This document shows, in pieces, positions 25,675-34,643 of a stretch of 64,000 nt of DNA. The stretch covers positions 124,001 through 188,000 of the forward strand of contig NZ_FNDG01000008.1 of assembly GCF_900100535.1 (NCBI RefSeq). The letters are read 5' to 3'. The stretch's first letter is position 1. Each line of letters starts with the position of its first letter. The notes beneath the pieces are model-generated. The model had not been told where the DNA came from. It did no database searches and saw only the letters and a program-made list of their open reading frames with translations. The stretch is from Phytopseudomonas flavescens. GTDB lineage: Bacteria > Pseudomonadota > Gammaproteobacteria > Pseudomonadales > Pseudomonadaceae. A program made the position numbers and the translations under genes.

Positions 25675-26985
25675 TCAGAGCAGATCGCGCATCAACAAGG
25701 CGTACTGCAGTTCCACCCCGGCCGGCACCGGCAGGTACACGACGTGGCCATCGCCGGGCGCCACGCCGATCGATTCAGCGGCGCGGCTTTGCAAATGTTC
25801 CAGGGTAAAACGCAGGTTACCTTTGGGCGTCATCAGCTCCAGGCCATCGCCCACGGCGAAGCGGTTCTTCACCCGCACTTCGGCCAGTTCGCCACGGCGC
25901 TCGCCGGTCAGTTCACCGACGAATTGCTGGCGCTCGGAGAGCGAGCTGCCGTGCTGGTAGTTCTGGTACTCGTCGTGCACATGGCGGCGCAGGAAGCCCT
26001 CGGTGTAACCGCGGTGGGCCAGCGACTCCAGGCTGTCCATCAGGCCACGGTCGAAGGGCCGGCCGGCCACCGCGTCGTCGATGGCCTGGCGATACACCTG
26101 GGCGGTACGGGCACAGTAGTAATGGGACTTGGTGCGCCCTTCGATCTTCAGCGAGTGCACGCCCATCTTCAGCAGGTGCTCGACGTGCTGCACGGCGCGC
26201 AGATCCCGCGAGTTCATGATGTAGGTGCCGTGCTCGTCTTCGAAGATGGGCATCTGCTGCTCGCCATCCTCGAGCAGGAACACCTGCTCGCTCGGCGCGC
26301 CGATCCCCAGGGTCGGCTCCACCTGGCGAACGATCTCGCCCAGCTCGTTCTCGCTTGCCGCTTTCATGTCGTACTGCCAGCGGCAGGCATTGGTGCAGGC
26401 GCCCTGGTTGGGGTCACGGCGATTGAGGTAGCCCGACAGCAGGCAACGCCCGGAGTAAGCCATGCACAGCGCGCCATGGACGAACACTTCCAGCTCCATG
26501 TCCGGTACCTGGGCACGGATTTCCTCGATCTCCGCCAGGGACAATTCCCGCGAGAGGATCACCCGCGTCAGCCCCTGCCCCTGCCAGAACGCCACACTCG
26601 CCCAGTTCACCGCGTTGGCCTGCACCGACAGGTGGATGGGCATCCGTGGGTAACGACCGCGCACCAGCATGATCAGGCCGGGGTCGGACATGATCAGTGC
26701 GTCGGGTGCCATGTCGATCACCGGCTGCAGGTCGTCCAGAAAGGTCTTCAACTTGGCATTGTGCGGCGCGATGTTGACCACCACGTAGAAACGCTTGCCC
26801 AGGGCGTGTGCCTCGCGGATGCCCTGGGCCAGATGGGCATGGTCGAACTCGTTGTTGCGAACCCGCAGGCTGTAGCGTGGCTGCCCGGCATATACCGCAT
26901 CGGCGCCGTAGGCGAAGGCGTAGCGCATGTTTTTCAGGCTGCCGGCCGGGGACAGCAGTTCGGGACGAAACACGGAGCTGGGCAT
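25675..26985 (-). CDS. trhP: tRNA hydroxylation protein TrhP (YegQ, peptidase U32 family)
   Basis: 436 residues of the U32 family. In E. coli TrhP (YegQ) takes part in prephenate-dependent 5-hydroxyuridine formation at tRNA position 34; family names such as 'protease' are historical. Signature segments are PELLSPAGSLKNMRYAFAYGADAVYAGQ at the N-terminus and the cysteine-rich GALCMAYSGRCLLSGYLNRRDPNQGACTNACRW core, consistent with an iron-sulfur centre. The length agrees with YegQ rather than the shorter UbiU/UbiV pair. No partner gene is adjacent. Confidence 0.85.
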   Translation of the reverse strand: MPSSVFRPELLSPAGSLKNMRYAFAYGADAVYAGQPRYSLRVRNNEFDHAHLAQGIREAHALGKRFYVVVNIAPHNAKLKTFLDDLQPVIDMAPDALIMSDPGLIMLVRGRYPRMPIHLSVQANAVNWASVAFWQGQGLTRVILSRELSLAEIEEIRAQVPDMELEVFVHGALCMAYSGRCLLSGYLNRRDPNQGACTNACRWQYDMKAASENELGEIVRQVEPTLGIGAPSEQVFLLEDGEQQMPIFEDEHGTYIMNSRDLRAVQHVEHLLKMGVHSLKIEGRTKSHYYCARTAQVYRQAIDDAVAGRPFDRGLMDSLESLAHRGYTEGFLRRHVHDEYQNYQHGSSLSERQQFVGELTGERRGELAEVRVKNRFAVGDGLELMTPKGNLRFTLEHLQSRAAESIGVAPGDGHVVYLPVPAGVELQYALLMRDLL

Positions 26986-27188
26986 GACGGCACGGACTCA
27001 CAAAAAACAGGGCCGGCAATTCTGCAGAGCTCGGCCACCGCGCCCATTGATCTGTGTCTATGACGGCGTTCTCGTGGTCGGCCTCGGCGACCGCCGGCCA
27101 TCCGGCCAGGGGGTGGCAAACAACAAGGCGATGCAGCGCGCCAGTCGCCGCCCCTGGCTACGCTCCTCACGCAACCCGACGCGCCCAC

Positions 27189-27491
27189 TCATCGCCGGTA
27201 CCACAGGCGGAAGAAGCCCAGTGCGAACAGCAGGCCGATCTGCATCATGGCCACGCACAGTTGCAGAAACGACTGCACGGCGCTGTTCGCCGTCGCATCG
27301 TTCACGCCAGTCAAGGCATTCCAGAAAGGCTCGGGCAATAGCTGCAGGCCAAGCTGGGCGAAAGGCCAGCCGCTGAGCATCAGCAGCTCGATCCAGTCGA
27401 AGCGGCCGACGAACATCATGGCGATCAGCAGCATGCCGGCGATGCACAGGCCAAGGACGAAGCAGGCGGAAAATTGCAGTAACAGGCGCAT
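27189..27491 (-). CDS. Small conserved membrane protein of unknown function
   Basis: 100 residues with two or three predicted membrane segments: LLLQFSACFVLGLCIAGMLL near the start, MLSGWPFAQLGLQLL in the middle, and FLQLCVAMMQIGLLFALGFF near the end, then a basic tail FRLWYRR. The start MRLLLQFSAC was preferred to an upstream codon because the hydrophobic segment then begins at once. It follows creD by 45 bases on the same strand and may be cotranscribed with it. I do not recognise the family. Confidence 0.65.
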   Translation of the reverse strand: MRLLLQFSACFVLGLCIAGMLLIAMMFVGRFDWIELLMLSGWPFAQLGLQLLPEPFWNALTGVNDATANSAVQSFLQLCVAMMQIGLLFALGFFRLWYRR

Positions 27492-27536
27492 GGCAGTCTC
27501 CAGAGGGCGTGCGACCCGCACGCCCCGGCAAGGTAA

Positions 27537-28889
27537 TCAGGGGGTCATCTGGGTTTCGCCGGTGGCCGGGCGGCCCACGCCGTACCAGTCGAGCTTGCGG
27601 GTCAGCACCATCACACTGCCCAGCACGCCGAACACCAGCAGCGAGCCCATCAGCAGGGCGTAGTCTTCGGCACCGAGCAGGCCGTAGAGCAGCCCGTACA
27701 AGGCGGCCAGCAACACGCCGAACGCAGCGCCTCGCGACCAGCTGTGCAGCACGCTGCTGACGTAGAAGGTGTTCAGCGCCACGCAGCCCAGGGCGGACAA
27801 TGCATAGGCGCTGGCGAACCCCAGGTGCTCGGAGAGCGACAGCAACAGCAGGTAGAACAGCGCCAGCGACAGGCCCACCAGGGCGTACTGCACCGGGTGC
27901 ACGGCCAGGCGCTTGAGCACCTCGAAGAGAAAGAACACCGCGAAGGTCAGGGTGACGAACAGCAGCGCGTACTTGATCGCCCGGTCGGCCTTGAGGTACT
28001 GGTCCACCGGCTCGATGAAGCTCACCCCGAACGTCCTGCTCTGCATGGCCGAGCAGGAGCCGCTGACGCAACTGCTCAACGCCTCCTGCATGTCGGTGGC
28101 GAAGAAGCTGGTCTGCCATTTGGCGGTGAAGCCCTGCTCGGTCACGTCGCGCTGGCTCGGCAGGAATTCACCGACGAAGCTCGGGTGCGGCCAGTCCGAA
28201 CGCAGGGTGACCTGGCTTTCGCGGCCGACCGGGGTGATGCTCAGTTGCTCGGTGCCCTGCAGCTTCAGGTCGAAGGCGAAGGTATAGACCTGATCCTCGC
28301 GGGTGTCAGGCGCTGGCAGCACAACGTGCACGCCGCTGCCGAAGCGTTCGTCGCCGCTGCCCGGCTCGACGCTCAGGCTGGCGCCGTTGAGCTGCAGCCT
28401 GAGGTCATTGCCGATGCCGCGTACATCGCTGATGCCGACGGCGATGAAGGGCGCCTCGAAACGGTAGGCGTCGACGTCGCCGATACCGTAGTTGGCCGGC
28501 ACCCGGAATTCGCCGCCGACCTTGCTATCGCTGTGGTAGAGGCGCGCCTGGTAGATACCGCGGTAACGCAGCTCGGTGCGCACGTCGCCATCGAGGGTGA
28601 AGCGCTCGGGCAGGAAGTACAGGCGGCCCTGTTCGGTGGACTCCTCCAGATGACGCTCGTCGCTGTCCTTGCGGGTTTTCCAGACAAGCACTCTCTTGCG
28701 GTACGGCACCACCAGAACAGGCCCGGTGATCTGCTGGGCATAACTGGAGCTGCGGGCAATATCGCGCAGTACGTCGTCGCGGGCACCTTGGCGCTCGCCG
28801 ACCAGGCCATCGATCAGCAACAGGGGAATCATCAACAACAGAATCAACAGGGCGATGGTGCCCAGTTTCAACATCAGGCTTCGGTTCAT
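27537..28889 (-). CDS. creD: Inner-membrane protein CreD
   Basis: 450 residues. The N-terminal membrane anchor (LGTIALLILLLMIPLLLIDGL) leads to a large periplasmic domain with QITGPVLVVPYRKR and FLPERFTLDGDV, then about five membrane segments in the last third (FVTLTFAVFFLFEVLKRL onward). CreD is the most strongly induced member of the CreBC regulon and is linked to envelope integrity and beta-lactam response in Pseudomonas; its chemistry is unknown. The start MNRSLMLKLG follows a Cre tag by about 50 bases. It is separated from creC by a CBS-pair gene. Confidence 0.93.
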   Translation of the reverse strand: MNRSLMLKLGTIALLILLLMIPLLLIDGLVGERQGARDDVLRDIARSSSYAQQITGPVLVVPYRKRVLVWKTRKDSDERHLEESTEQGRLYFLPERFTLDGDVRTELRYRGIYQARLYHSDSKVGGEFRVPANYGIGDVDAYRFEAPFIAVGISDVRGIGNDLRLQLNGASLSVEPGSGDERFGSGVHVVLPAPDTREDQVYTFAFDLKLQGTEQLSITPVGRESQVTLRSDWPHPSFVGEFLPSQRDVTEQGFTAKWQTSFFATDMQEALSSCVSGSCSAMQSRTFGVSFIEPVDQYLKADRAIKYALLFVTLTFAVFFLFEVLKRLAVHPVQYALVGLSLALFYLLLLSLSEHLGFASAYALSALGCVALNTFYVSSVLHSWSRGAAFGVLLAALYGLLYGLLGAEDYALLMGSLLVFGVLGSVMVLTRKLDWYGVGRPATGETQMTP

Positions 28890-28937
28890 GGCACAGCGCT
28901 CCGTGCGGTTGGGATGCACGCAGTCTGGCCACGCCCC

Positions 28938-28953
28938 GTGAAGGCAGCGTGGA
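28938..28953 (-). promoter_or_regulatory. Cre tag (CreB binding site) upstream of creD
   Basis: Minus strand TCCAC-GCTGCC-TTCAC matches the Cre tag TTCAC-N6-TTCAC at 9 of 10 fixed positions with exact spacing. It lies 49-64 bases upstream of the creD start in the direction of transcription, suited to activation. This gives creD its own CreB-controlled promoter, independent of the CBS-pair gene before it. Confidence 0.65.
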
Positions 28954-29060
28954 GTAGAGATGGAGAATCTGTGGTCGTTGTGCGGGCAGCCAGGCGCCTG
29001 GCGCCGGCGCTGCGCCGTCAGGACACCCGGTTCGGCGCAGGCCGCTCTCGACGCTGAGCA

Positions 29061-29498
29061 TCACTCGCCGCGGATGTACTGTTCCAGGTGCTGGATCAGG
29101 TGTTCCTGGGCACTGATGATGTCTTTCACCAGGTCTCCGATCGACAGCAGGCCGACCAACTGGCCATCGTCCACCACCGGGAGGTGGCGAAGACGACCGC
29201 TGGTCATCAGTTCCATGCAGCGTCGGCTGTCTTCCCCGCTGGTCACGGTGATCACCTTGCCGGTCATGATGTCACTGACCTTGAGGTTGGCCGGCGACCG
29301 CTCCTGCACGGCCACCTTGCGCACATAGTCGCGCTCGCTGACGATGCCGGCCAGACGCTCGCCCTCGAGCACCACCAGGGCGCCGATGCCCTTTTCGGCC
29401 ATCAGTTTCACCGCCGCGAAGACACTGCTGTCGGGCGTGACGCTGTATACGTTGGAAATCGGCTTGCTCTTCAGCACTTCGGCCACGGTCTTTTTCAT
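29061..29498 (-). CDS. CBS-domain pair protein
   Basis: 145 residues, essentially one CBS pair (Bateman module): VLKSKPISNVYSVTPDSSVF to LAGIVSERDYVRKV, then DIMTGKVITVTSGED to LVGLLSIGDLVKDII. Such stand-alone modules bind adenine nucleotides or related ligands; the role is unknown. The start MKKTVAEVLKS was chosen because the frame upstream lacks conserved sequence. It lies 120 bases after creC and 171 before creD on the same strand, an unusual place given that creB, creC and creD are normally contiguous. Confidence 0.82.
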   Translation of the reverse strand: MKKTVAEVLKSKPISNVYSVTPDSSVFAAVKLMAEKGIGALVVLEGERLAGIVSERDYVRKVAVQERSPANLKVSDIMTGKVITVTSGEDSRRCMELMTSGRLRHLPVVDDGQLVGLLSIGDLVKDIISAQEHLIQHLEQYIRGE

Positions 29499-29618
29499 GC
29501 GCGTTCTTCCTGTCCCGGTCGATTGGCGATCCGTTTCAGGATAGCCAACGCACACGCATCCGTACGCCGTGCGTCCCGGAGGGTCGTTGACGGCTTCTTA
29601 GCGGTCGTTAACGCAGGT

Positions 29619-31040
29619 TCAACGCACGAAGCACAGGCTCACTTCCACACCATCGGCACGGTTGGCGATGCTCAGGGTCGCGCCATGCAGATCGACCACT
29701 TCCTGCACGAAATTGAGCCCCAGGCCGGTGCTCTTGCGCCCGGTGGCCGGACGCGCCAGGGAGTAGAAGCGCTCGGTCAGGCGCGCTAGCGCGTAATCCG
29801 GGATCGCCGGCCCCTGGTTGAACAGGCGCAGTCGCAGATGCTTATCGTCGCTCTCGGTGGCAAAGCGGATCAGCCCGCCCGGCGGCGTGAAGTCCAGTGC
29901 ATTGTCGAGCAGGTTGGCCAACGCCTGGCGTAGCAGGAACCGTTCACCAGGCACCGTGTGGCTGGCCGCCACGCGGTTGTCCACCTGCACACCGCTGCGC
30001 TCGATACGCGCCACCTGCGCCTGGACCAGGCTGTCGACCAATGGCTGCAGCGCCACCGCCACTCGTTCTTCCAGGCCCCGGCGCTGTTCGACCTGGGCCA
30101 GATGCAGCAGGCGTTCGACGAGGTTCTGCAAGCGCTCGCCCTGCTCCGCGATATTGGCCACGAAGCGCTGTTGCTGGGCCGCGGGCATAGGGGTCTCCAA
30201 CAGCTCGGCAGCCCCACGGATCGCCGCCAGGGGGCTTTTCAATTCATGGGTGAGGGTATGCACGTAGCGCTCGACGTAGGCCTTGCCCTCCAGCTCGGTG
30301 CGCATGCGCTCCACCGCCTGGGCCAGTTGCCCGAGCTCACCGCCACGCACCCTGGGCAACGCGGCCCGCTGCCCCTCGCTGACCGCCTGTGCATAACGGG
30401 TCAGGCGACGCAACGAGCCGCTCAACCACCAACTGAGCAGCCCGCCGACCAGCAGGCCGAGGCCGATCAGCCCGGCCCCCAGCCAGCCAAGGCGTCGCTG
30501 CGAACGTTCGATGTAGGGCTGCAGGGTGCGATTGGGCTTGGCCACCGATACCACGCCGAGGATCCGCCCGCCATCGACGATGGGCGCCGCCACGTACATC
30601 ACCGAAGAGTCGGGATCGTTGGGATCTTCACGGGTCGAGCGCACCCCGTAGCGGCCATGCAGGGTCAGGTAGACATCGTTCCAGCGCGAATAGTCCTGGC
30701 CCACCGCCAGGCCGCTGGAGTCCAGCAACACGATGCCCTGGTCGTCGGTGACGTAGATGCGATGGTTGACCTGGTTCTTCGCCACCCCCCAGATCTGCGC
30801 CTGAGGCTGGCGCCGTCCGTAGGCCTTGAGCAGTTCAGGCAATCGCCCCTGGGTCAGTTGGCCGGACTTGACGTCTTCACGGAGAACCTCGGCCAGCAGG
30901 TGCGCGGTGTCGACCAGGGTTTCCTCGGTGGACTGCCGCACCCCAGGGCGGATTTCATCCATCACCGTGCTCAGCACGAACCAGCCGGACAAGCCGACGA
31001 ACAGGAAATACACCAGGAAAATACGTACCCCTAGCGGCAT
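29619..31040 (-). CDS. creC: Sensor histidine kinase CreC
   Basis: 473 residues. The N-terminal membrane helix (IFLVYFLFVGLSGWFVL) opens a periplasmic CreC sensor domain (ILGVVSVAKPNRTLQPYIE), with a second helix near 185-205. HAMP, dimerisation helix with H-box THELKSPLAAIRGAAELL, and an ATPase domain with NLLDNALDF (N box) and STGLGLNFVQEVVDLHG (G box) follow. It phosphorylates CreB; in Pseudomonas the system responds to inhibition of PBP4 and to metabolic state. It is 30 bases after creB. Confidence 0.92.
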   Translation of the reverse strand: MPLGVRIFLVYFLFVGLSGWFVLSTVMDEIRPGVRQSTEETLVDTAHLLAEVLREDVKSGQLTQGRLPELLKAYGRRQPQAQIWGVAKNQVNHRIYVTDDQGIVLLDSSGLAVGQDYSRWNDVYLTLHGRYGVRSTREDPNDPDSSVMYVAAPIVDGGRILGVVSVAKPNRTLQPYIERSQRRLGWLGAGLIGLGLLVGGLLSWWLSGSLRRLTRYAQAVSEGQRAALPRVRGGELGQLAQAVERMRTELEGKAYVERYVHTLTHELKSPLAAIRGAAELLETPMPAAQQQRFVANIAEQGERLQNLVERLLHLAQVEQRRGLEERVAVALQPLVDSLVQAQVARIERSGVQVDNRVAASHTVPGERFLLRQALANLLDNALDFTPPGGLIRFATESDDKHLRLRLFNQGPAIPDYALARLTERFYSLARPATGRKSTGLGLNFVQEVVDLHGATLSIANRADGVEVSLCFVR

Positions 31041-31070
31041 CAGCGAACTCCCCGCAAGGCGCCCATCGGC

Positions 31071-31748
31071 CTACTCCAGCTTGAGGCTGTAGCCCAGGCC
31101 ACGATGCGTCTGAATCGGCTCGGCCTGGGGCGCGACCTGGCGCAGTTTGGCGCGCAGGCTCTTGATATGGCTGTCGATATTGCGCTCGTAGCCGGCATCC
31201 ACTGCGACACCCAGTGCATCGAGCAATTGCTCGCGGCTGAATACGCGCTCCGGCTGCGCGAGCAGGCATTGCAGCAGCTGGAATTCCAGACGGGTAAGGC
31301 TCAAGCGCTGGCCATGGTAGTCGATACGCACCCGCTCGCTGTCGATGCGGAACGGCCCATCGACAGGCCTGGCGGCACCCTCACGAGGGCCGACACGCTT
31401 GAGGATGGCTTTGACACGGGCCGCCACTTCACGGGGGCTGAAAGGTTTTACCACGTAGTCATCGGCGCCTATTTCCAGGCCCACCACGCGGTCGATCTCG
31501 TCGCTGCGCGCGGTGAGGAACATCACCGGCACCTCGGAAAAACGCCGCAGCCGCTTGCAGGTTTCGAAGCCGCTGATGTCCGGCAGCCCGACGTCCAGGA
31601 TCACCAGATCGAAGGTTTCACGTTCCAGCAGCGCCAGCGCGTCGCCGGCAAGGGTCGCCCAACGGGTGGCGAAGCCCTCGGCTTGCAGGGCATACACCAG
31701 GGTATCGGCAATCGCGGCTTCATCTTCGACGATAAGGACAGTCGCCAT
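31071..31748 (-). CDS. creB: Response regulator CreB (OmpR family)
   Basis: 225 residues. Receiver domain with phosphoacceptor D52 (LVILDVGLPD), acidic pair E8/D9 and the conserved Lys in DDYVVKPFSP near 101. The C-terminal OmpR/PhoB winged helix includes LTRLEFQLLQCLLAQPERVFSREQLL and NIDSHIKSLRAKLRQ. It binds Cre tags and controls creD and other genes. The start MATVLIVEDE is preceded by AAGGGTG. The region upstream is the 757-base DnaA-box-rich gap. Confidence 0.93.
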   Translation of the reverse strand: MATVLIVEDEAAIADTLVYALQAEGFATRWATLAGDALALLERETFDLVILDVGLPDISGFETCKRLRRFSEVPVMFLTARSDEIDRVVGLEIGADDYVVKPFSPREVAARVKAILKRVGPREGAARPVDGPFRIDSERVRIDYHGQRLSLTRLEFQLLQCLLAQPERVFSREQLLDALGVAVDAGYERNIDSHIKSLRAKLRQVAPQAEPIQTHRGLGYSLKLE

Positions 31749-32505
31749 GCTGGCACCCTTGCGGCACTTGGGCTGCGGAGCCTGCGCGTGCAGGCGCTTC
31801 TCGTCAATAGCCAGCAGCCTCGCACGGCTATGCACAAAAGGGGTGGATCAGTCTGTGGATAAGCTTGGCATGAAGCGCTATGGCCCTCGAAAAATGGGCG
31901 CTGCAGCCATGCGGTCATTATTTGAGCAATCACTTACCCACAGATTGAAATCACCCAAACCCCTGTAATAAAACAAGTTTAGTCAATAGATAACAGCATC
32001 TTTCGCGGCCTGTATCGGTGCACAATTTGCGTGGATGAAGTTGTGGATAATCCTTGTATGGAGACCGCCACGTCGCGTAAAACCTGGCTTGCAAGGCATC
32101 GTACATTTTATGACCATCTTCGCCAGCCCCTGAAAAAGGTTGCAAATCCGCCATTTCCGCTGGCGGTGGTTGAGCAGATGGCCAATCGCCCCATAACGCT
32201 ATACACAGTTATGGTGGAGTAATCTGTGGATAAGCTCGGGATGACAGGCAGCCAAGCGGGTGAGCCGCGGCCTGCAGAGCACTGTACAGTTTTCGAACAG
32301 GTTTACCGAAAGACCTTCAAGCCGCTGTATTTACTTGACTTTAGCGGCTCGGGAAGGTGCGGAAACGCCACTTGGCCGGGTTATTCGCTATACACAGTTA
32401 TCGTGGAAGAACCTGTGGACAACCCTGGGAATAGTCGCTGCAGGCCATGCTACCCATGGCCTGCAAGCAAGCGTTCATTTTCTGAGCGATGCTGCCGAGC
32501 CGCCC
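31749..32505. other. Gene-free region between creB and the chemoreceptor gene
   Basis: 757 bases with no credible open reading frame and lower GC than the flanks. It contains four repeat modules with DnaA-box-like nonamers (see the repeat entry) and must include the creB promoter. No rpmH, dnaA or other replication gene is adjacent, so it is not the usual Pseudomonas oriC. Confidence 0.7.
31829..32430 (+). repeat. Four diverged tandem modules with DnaA-box-like sites
   Basis: A module of about 40 bases recurs four times: an upstream half GCTATACACAGTTAT (exact in copies 3 and 4; degenerate TATGCACAAAAG and GGTGCACAATTTG in 1 and 2), then GTGGA at 31843, 32031, 32214 and 32403, then TGTGGATAA at 31854-31862, 32042-32050 and 32225-32233, and TGTGGACAA at 32414-32422. 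Starts are 188, 183 and 189 bases apart. TGTGGATAA is the exact complement of the DnaA box TTATCCACA. An extra TTACCCACA lies at 31934-31942 in the opposite orientation. The bases between modules are not conserved. Confidence 0.75.
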
Positions 32506-34536
32506 TCAATCGACCCGGAAACGCCCGGTGTTCTGCGCCAGGGTCTCGCTGCCGCGACGCAGTTGTTCACTGGCGTCACTGACCATGCGCGCGCCGTCGA
32601 GCAATGCACGGGCGGCCTGGTCGACCTGCTGGATATTGTGGCTGACCTCATCGGCGGTGGCGGCCTGCTGCTCGGCGGCGGTGGCGATCTGCGCCAGACG
32701 ATCGCTGACCCGTTGCACCGACTCGACGATGCCATCGAGATCCGCACTCATCGCCAGCACGTTGTCCACATCGCCTTCGGCCTGCTGCATGGCTTGTTCC
32801 ATCTCGGCCACAGACTGGCCGACCACCTTGTGCAGATCGCCTACCGTCTGGGCGATTTCGGCCGTGGAATTCTGGGTACGTTGCGACAGTGAGCGCACCT
32901 CGTCGGCGACCACCGCAAAACCGCGACCTTGCTCGCCCGCGCGTGCCGCCTCGATGGCGGCGTTGAGCGCCAGCAGGTTGGTCTGTTCGGCGATCCCCTT
33001 GATCACGTCGACCACACGGGTGATCTGCTCGGTCTGCTTGCGCAACTGCTGCAGGGTCGACGCACTGCCCGCCAGGCGGCCGCTGAGTTCGCGCATGCTG
33101 GCACTGGTGTGGGCACTGCGCTGGTTGCTCTGGACGGCGATCTCACGGGTCTGGCCGGCCTCCCGGGCGGCCTGTTCGCAGCTCTGTGCCACGCTCTGGG
33201 CAGTAGCGGCCATCTGCGTGGCCGCCGTGGCGATCTGGCTCATCTGCGCCTGTTGCCGCTCGACCGCTGCCAGCGAACTGCTGGCCTGGCTCCCCAGACC
33301 CTGGACCGTCTGGTCGAGATGCTGCCCTTCGCGGCCAACGCCCTGCATCGAGTCGCGCACACGGGCCACGGCACCGTTCAACGCCGTGGAGATCGCCGCC
33401 AGGTCGTCAGCCCCGTGGACCTGCACGCATACCCGCAGGTCACCGTCGCACAGGCCTTCGGCGGCCTGGATGATGCCGGCGGTACCACGACGGATGGAGG
33501 CGTTGAGGCACAGCAGCAAGTACAGCGCCAGCAGGGTCAGCGCGGCGAAGATCAGCACGGTGCGCAGCATGCCTTGCTCGGCCTGGTTCCGGTAATCGCC
33601 AAGGCTGGCATTGAACTGCTCGAATACCGCCTGGCGCAGCGTCAGCAATTGCGCCTCCAGGCTCTGCACCTGCTGCACGAACTGCGCAGGCTGCAGCACC
33701 ATGGGGCTGGCCTCGAACATATCGCGGTCGATCTCGGCGAGGAACTGCTGCAGGCCCTGCTCGGCCTGCGCGAAGGGCTGCTGCAAACGCAGCATGGCAG
33801 GCGCAGAGCTACGCTCCAAAGCAGTGCGCGCCTTGATTATCTGTGCACCAGATTGCTCCAGCGAACGGCGCAGGTCACGCACCAGCACGCGGTTCTGCAG
33901 GGTGAAATGCTGCGCCACCAGCGAACCGTAGCCCTGGCTGGCGAAACTGCCGAGGTTTTCTGCCAGGCGCGGCAGGGTGAAGGTCAGTTGCTCCATCATC
34001 AGGTAGGTATCGAGATAGGGATCCAGTATCAGGCTACTGTCCGTGGCCACCAGCTCGCGCAGCACCACCAGCTGCGAAAGGGTGTTCTGGTAACGCTCCA
34101 GGGCATCGAGCAGCGCCATTTTACCCAGCACGGCCAGATCCAGTTCCCCCACCGACGTTCGCAACGCGTCCAGCTGGCGCCTGGTTTCCTCACTCGGGGA
34201 GTTCAGTGCCAGCTGCCCGGCAGCCGCTGCAAGCGCATCACCGAGCTTGCTGCCGCGTTCGCGCAACAGGCCTTCGGCCGCCTTGTCGTTACCCTTCCAG
34301 CGGGCCAGCAGGAAGCGCTGCTCGAGCAGTTCCTGCTCCACGGCCCCCAGGGCATTGATCCCCTGCATGCCGTCAAGCTCGCGGTTCAGTGTCCCGATAC
34401 GCTCGAGATTACCGCTCAGAATCACCCAGAGCGCATAGCCCAGGGGAATGATGAACAGCACGAACAGCAACTGGAACTTGCGGGTGAAACTGATGCGCTC
34501 CAGCACACGCACACCCGGTTTGAGCAATCCCCACAT
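32506..34536 (-). CDS. Methyl-accepting chemotaxis protein
   Basis: 676 residues. Membrane helix at about 20-40 ([18 protein letters not shown]), a long periplasmic helical sensor domain (about 45-325, NIT-like or double four-helix bundle in size), second helix [23 protein letters not shown] region, and the cytoplasmic signalling domain with the hairpin tip segment containing [24 protein letters not shown] and [20 protein letters not shown]. The ligand is unknown. The C-terminus NTGRFRVD lacks a CheR-binding pentapeptide. The start [17 protein letters not shown] was taken because it immediately precedes the first helix. It is monocistronic. Confidence 0.9.
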   Translation of the reverse strand: MWGLLKPGVRVLERISFTRKFQLLFVLFIIPLGYALWVILSGNLERIGTLNRELDGMQGINALGAVEQELLEQRFLLARWKGNDKAAEGLLRERGSKLGDALAAAAGQLALNSPSEETRRQLDALRTSVGELDLAVLGKMALLDALERYQNTLSQLVVLRELVATDSSLILDPYLDTYLMMEQLTFTLPRLAENLGSFASQGYGSLVAQHFTLQNRVLVRDLRRSLEQSGAQIIKARTALERSSAPAMLRLQQPFAQAEQGLQQFLAEIDRDMFEASPMVLQPAQFVQQVQSLEAQLLTLRQAVFEQFNASLGDYRNQAEQGMLRTVLIFAALTLLALYLLLCLNASIRRGTAGIIQAAEGLCDGDLRVCVQVHGADDLAAISTALNGAVARVRDSMQGVGREGQHLDQTVQGLGSQASSSLAAVERQQAQMSQIATAATQMAATAQSVAQSCEQAAREAGQTREIAVQSNQRSAHTSASMRELSGRLAGSASTLQQLRKQTEQITRVVDVIKGIAEQTNLLALNAAIEAARAGEQGRGFAVVADEVRSLSQRTQNSTAEIAQTVGDLHKVVGQSVAEMEQAMQQAEGDVDNVLAMSADLDGIVESVQRVSDRLAQIATAAEQQAATADEVSHNIQQVDQAARALLDGARMVSDASEQLRRGSETLAQNTGRFRVD

Positions 34537-34643
34537 ACCGCACCTCGAAACAGGCGCCACAGGCACACAACGCTGTGGCAATGTGCCATTTCGAGGCAAG
34601 AATCACGCCTGAGTGAACGAATGCCGACAATGCGCCCGGCCGT

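Noticed and set aside
31749..32505. The DnaA-box-rich gap as the main chromosomal oriC
   Set aside because: The Pseudomonas oriC lies in the rpmH-dnaA region. None of rpmH, dnaA, dnaN, recF or gyrB is here, and I do not see a clear DNA-unwinding element with repeated AT-rich 13-mers.
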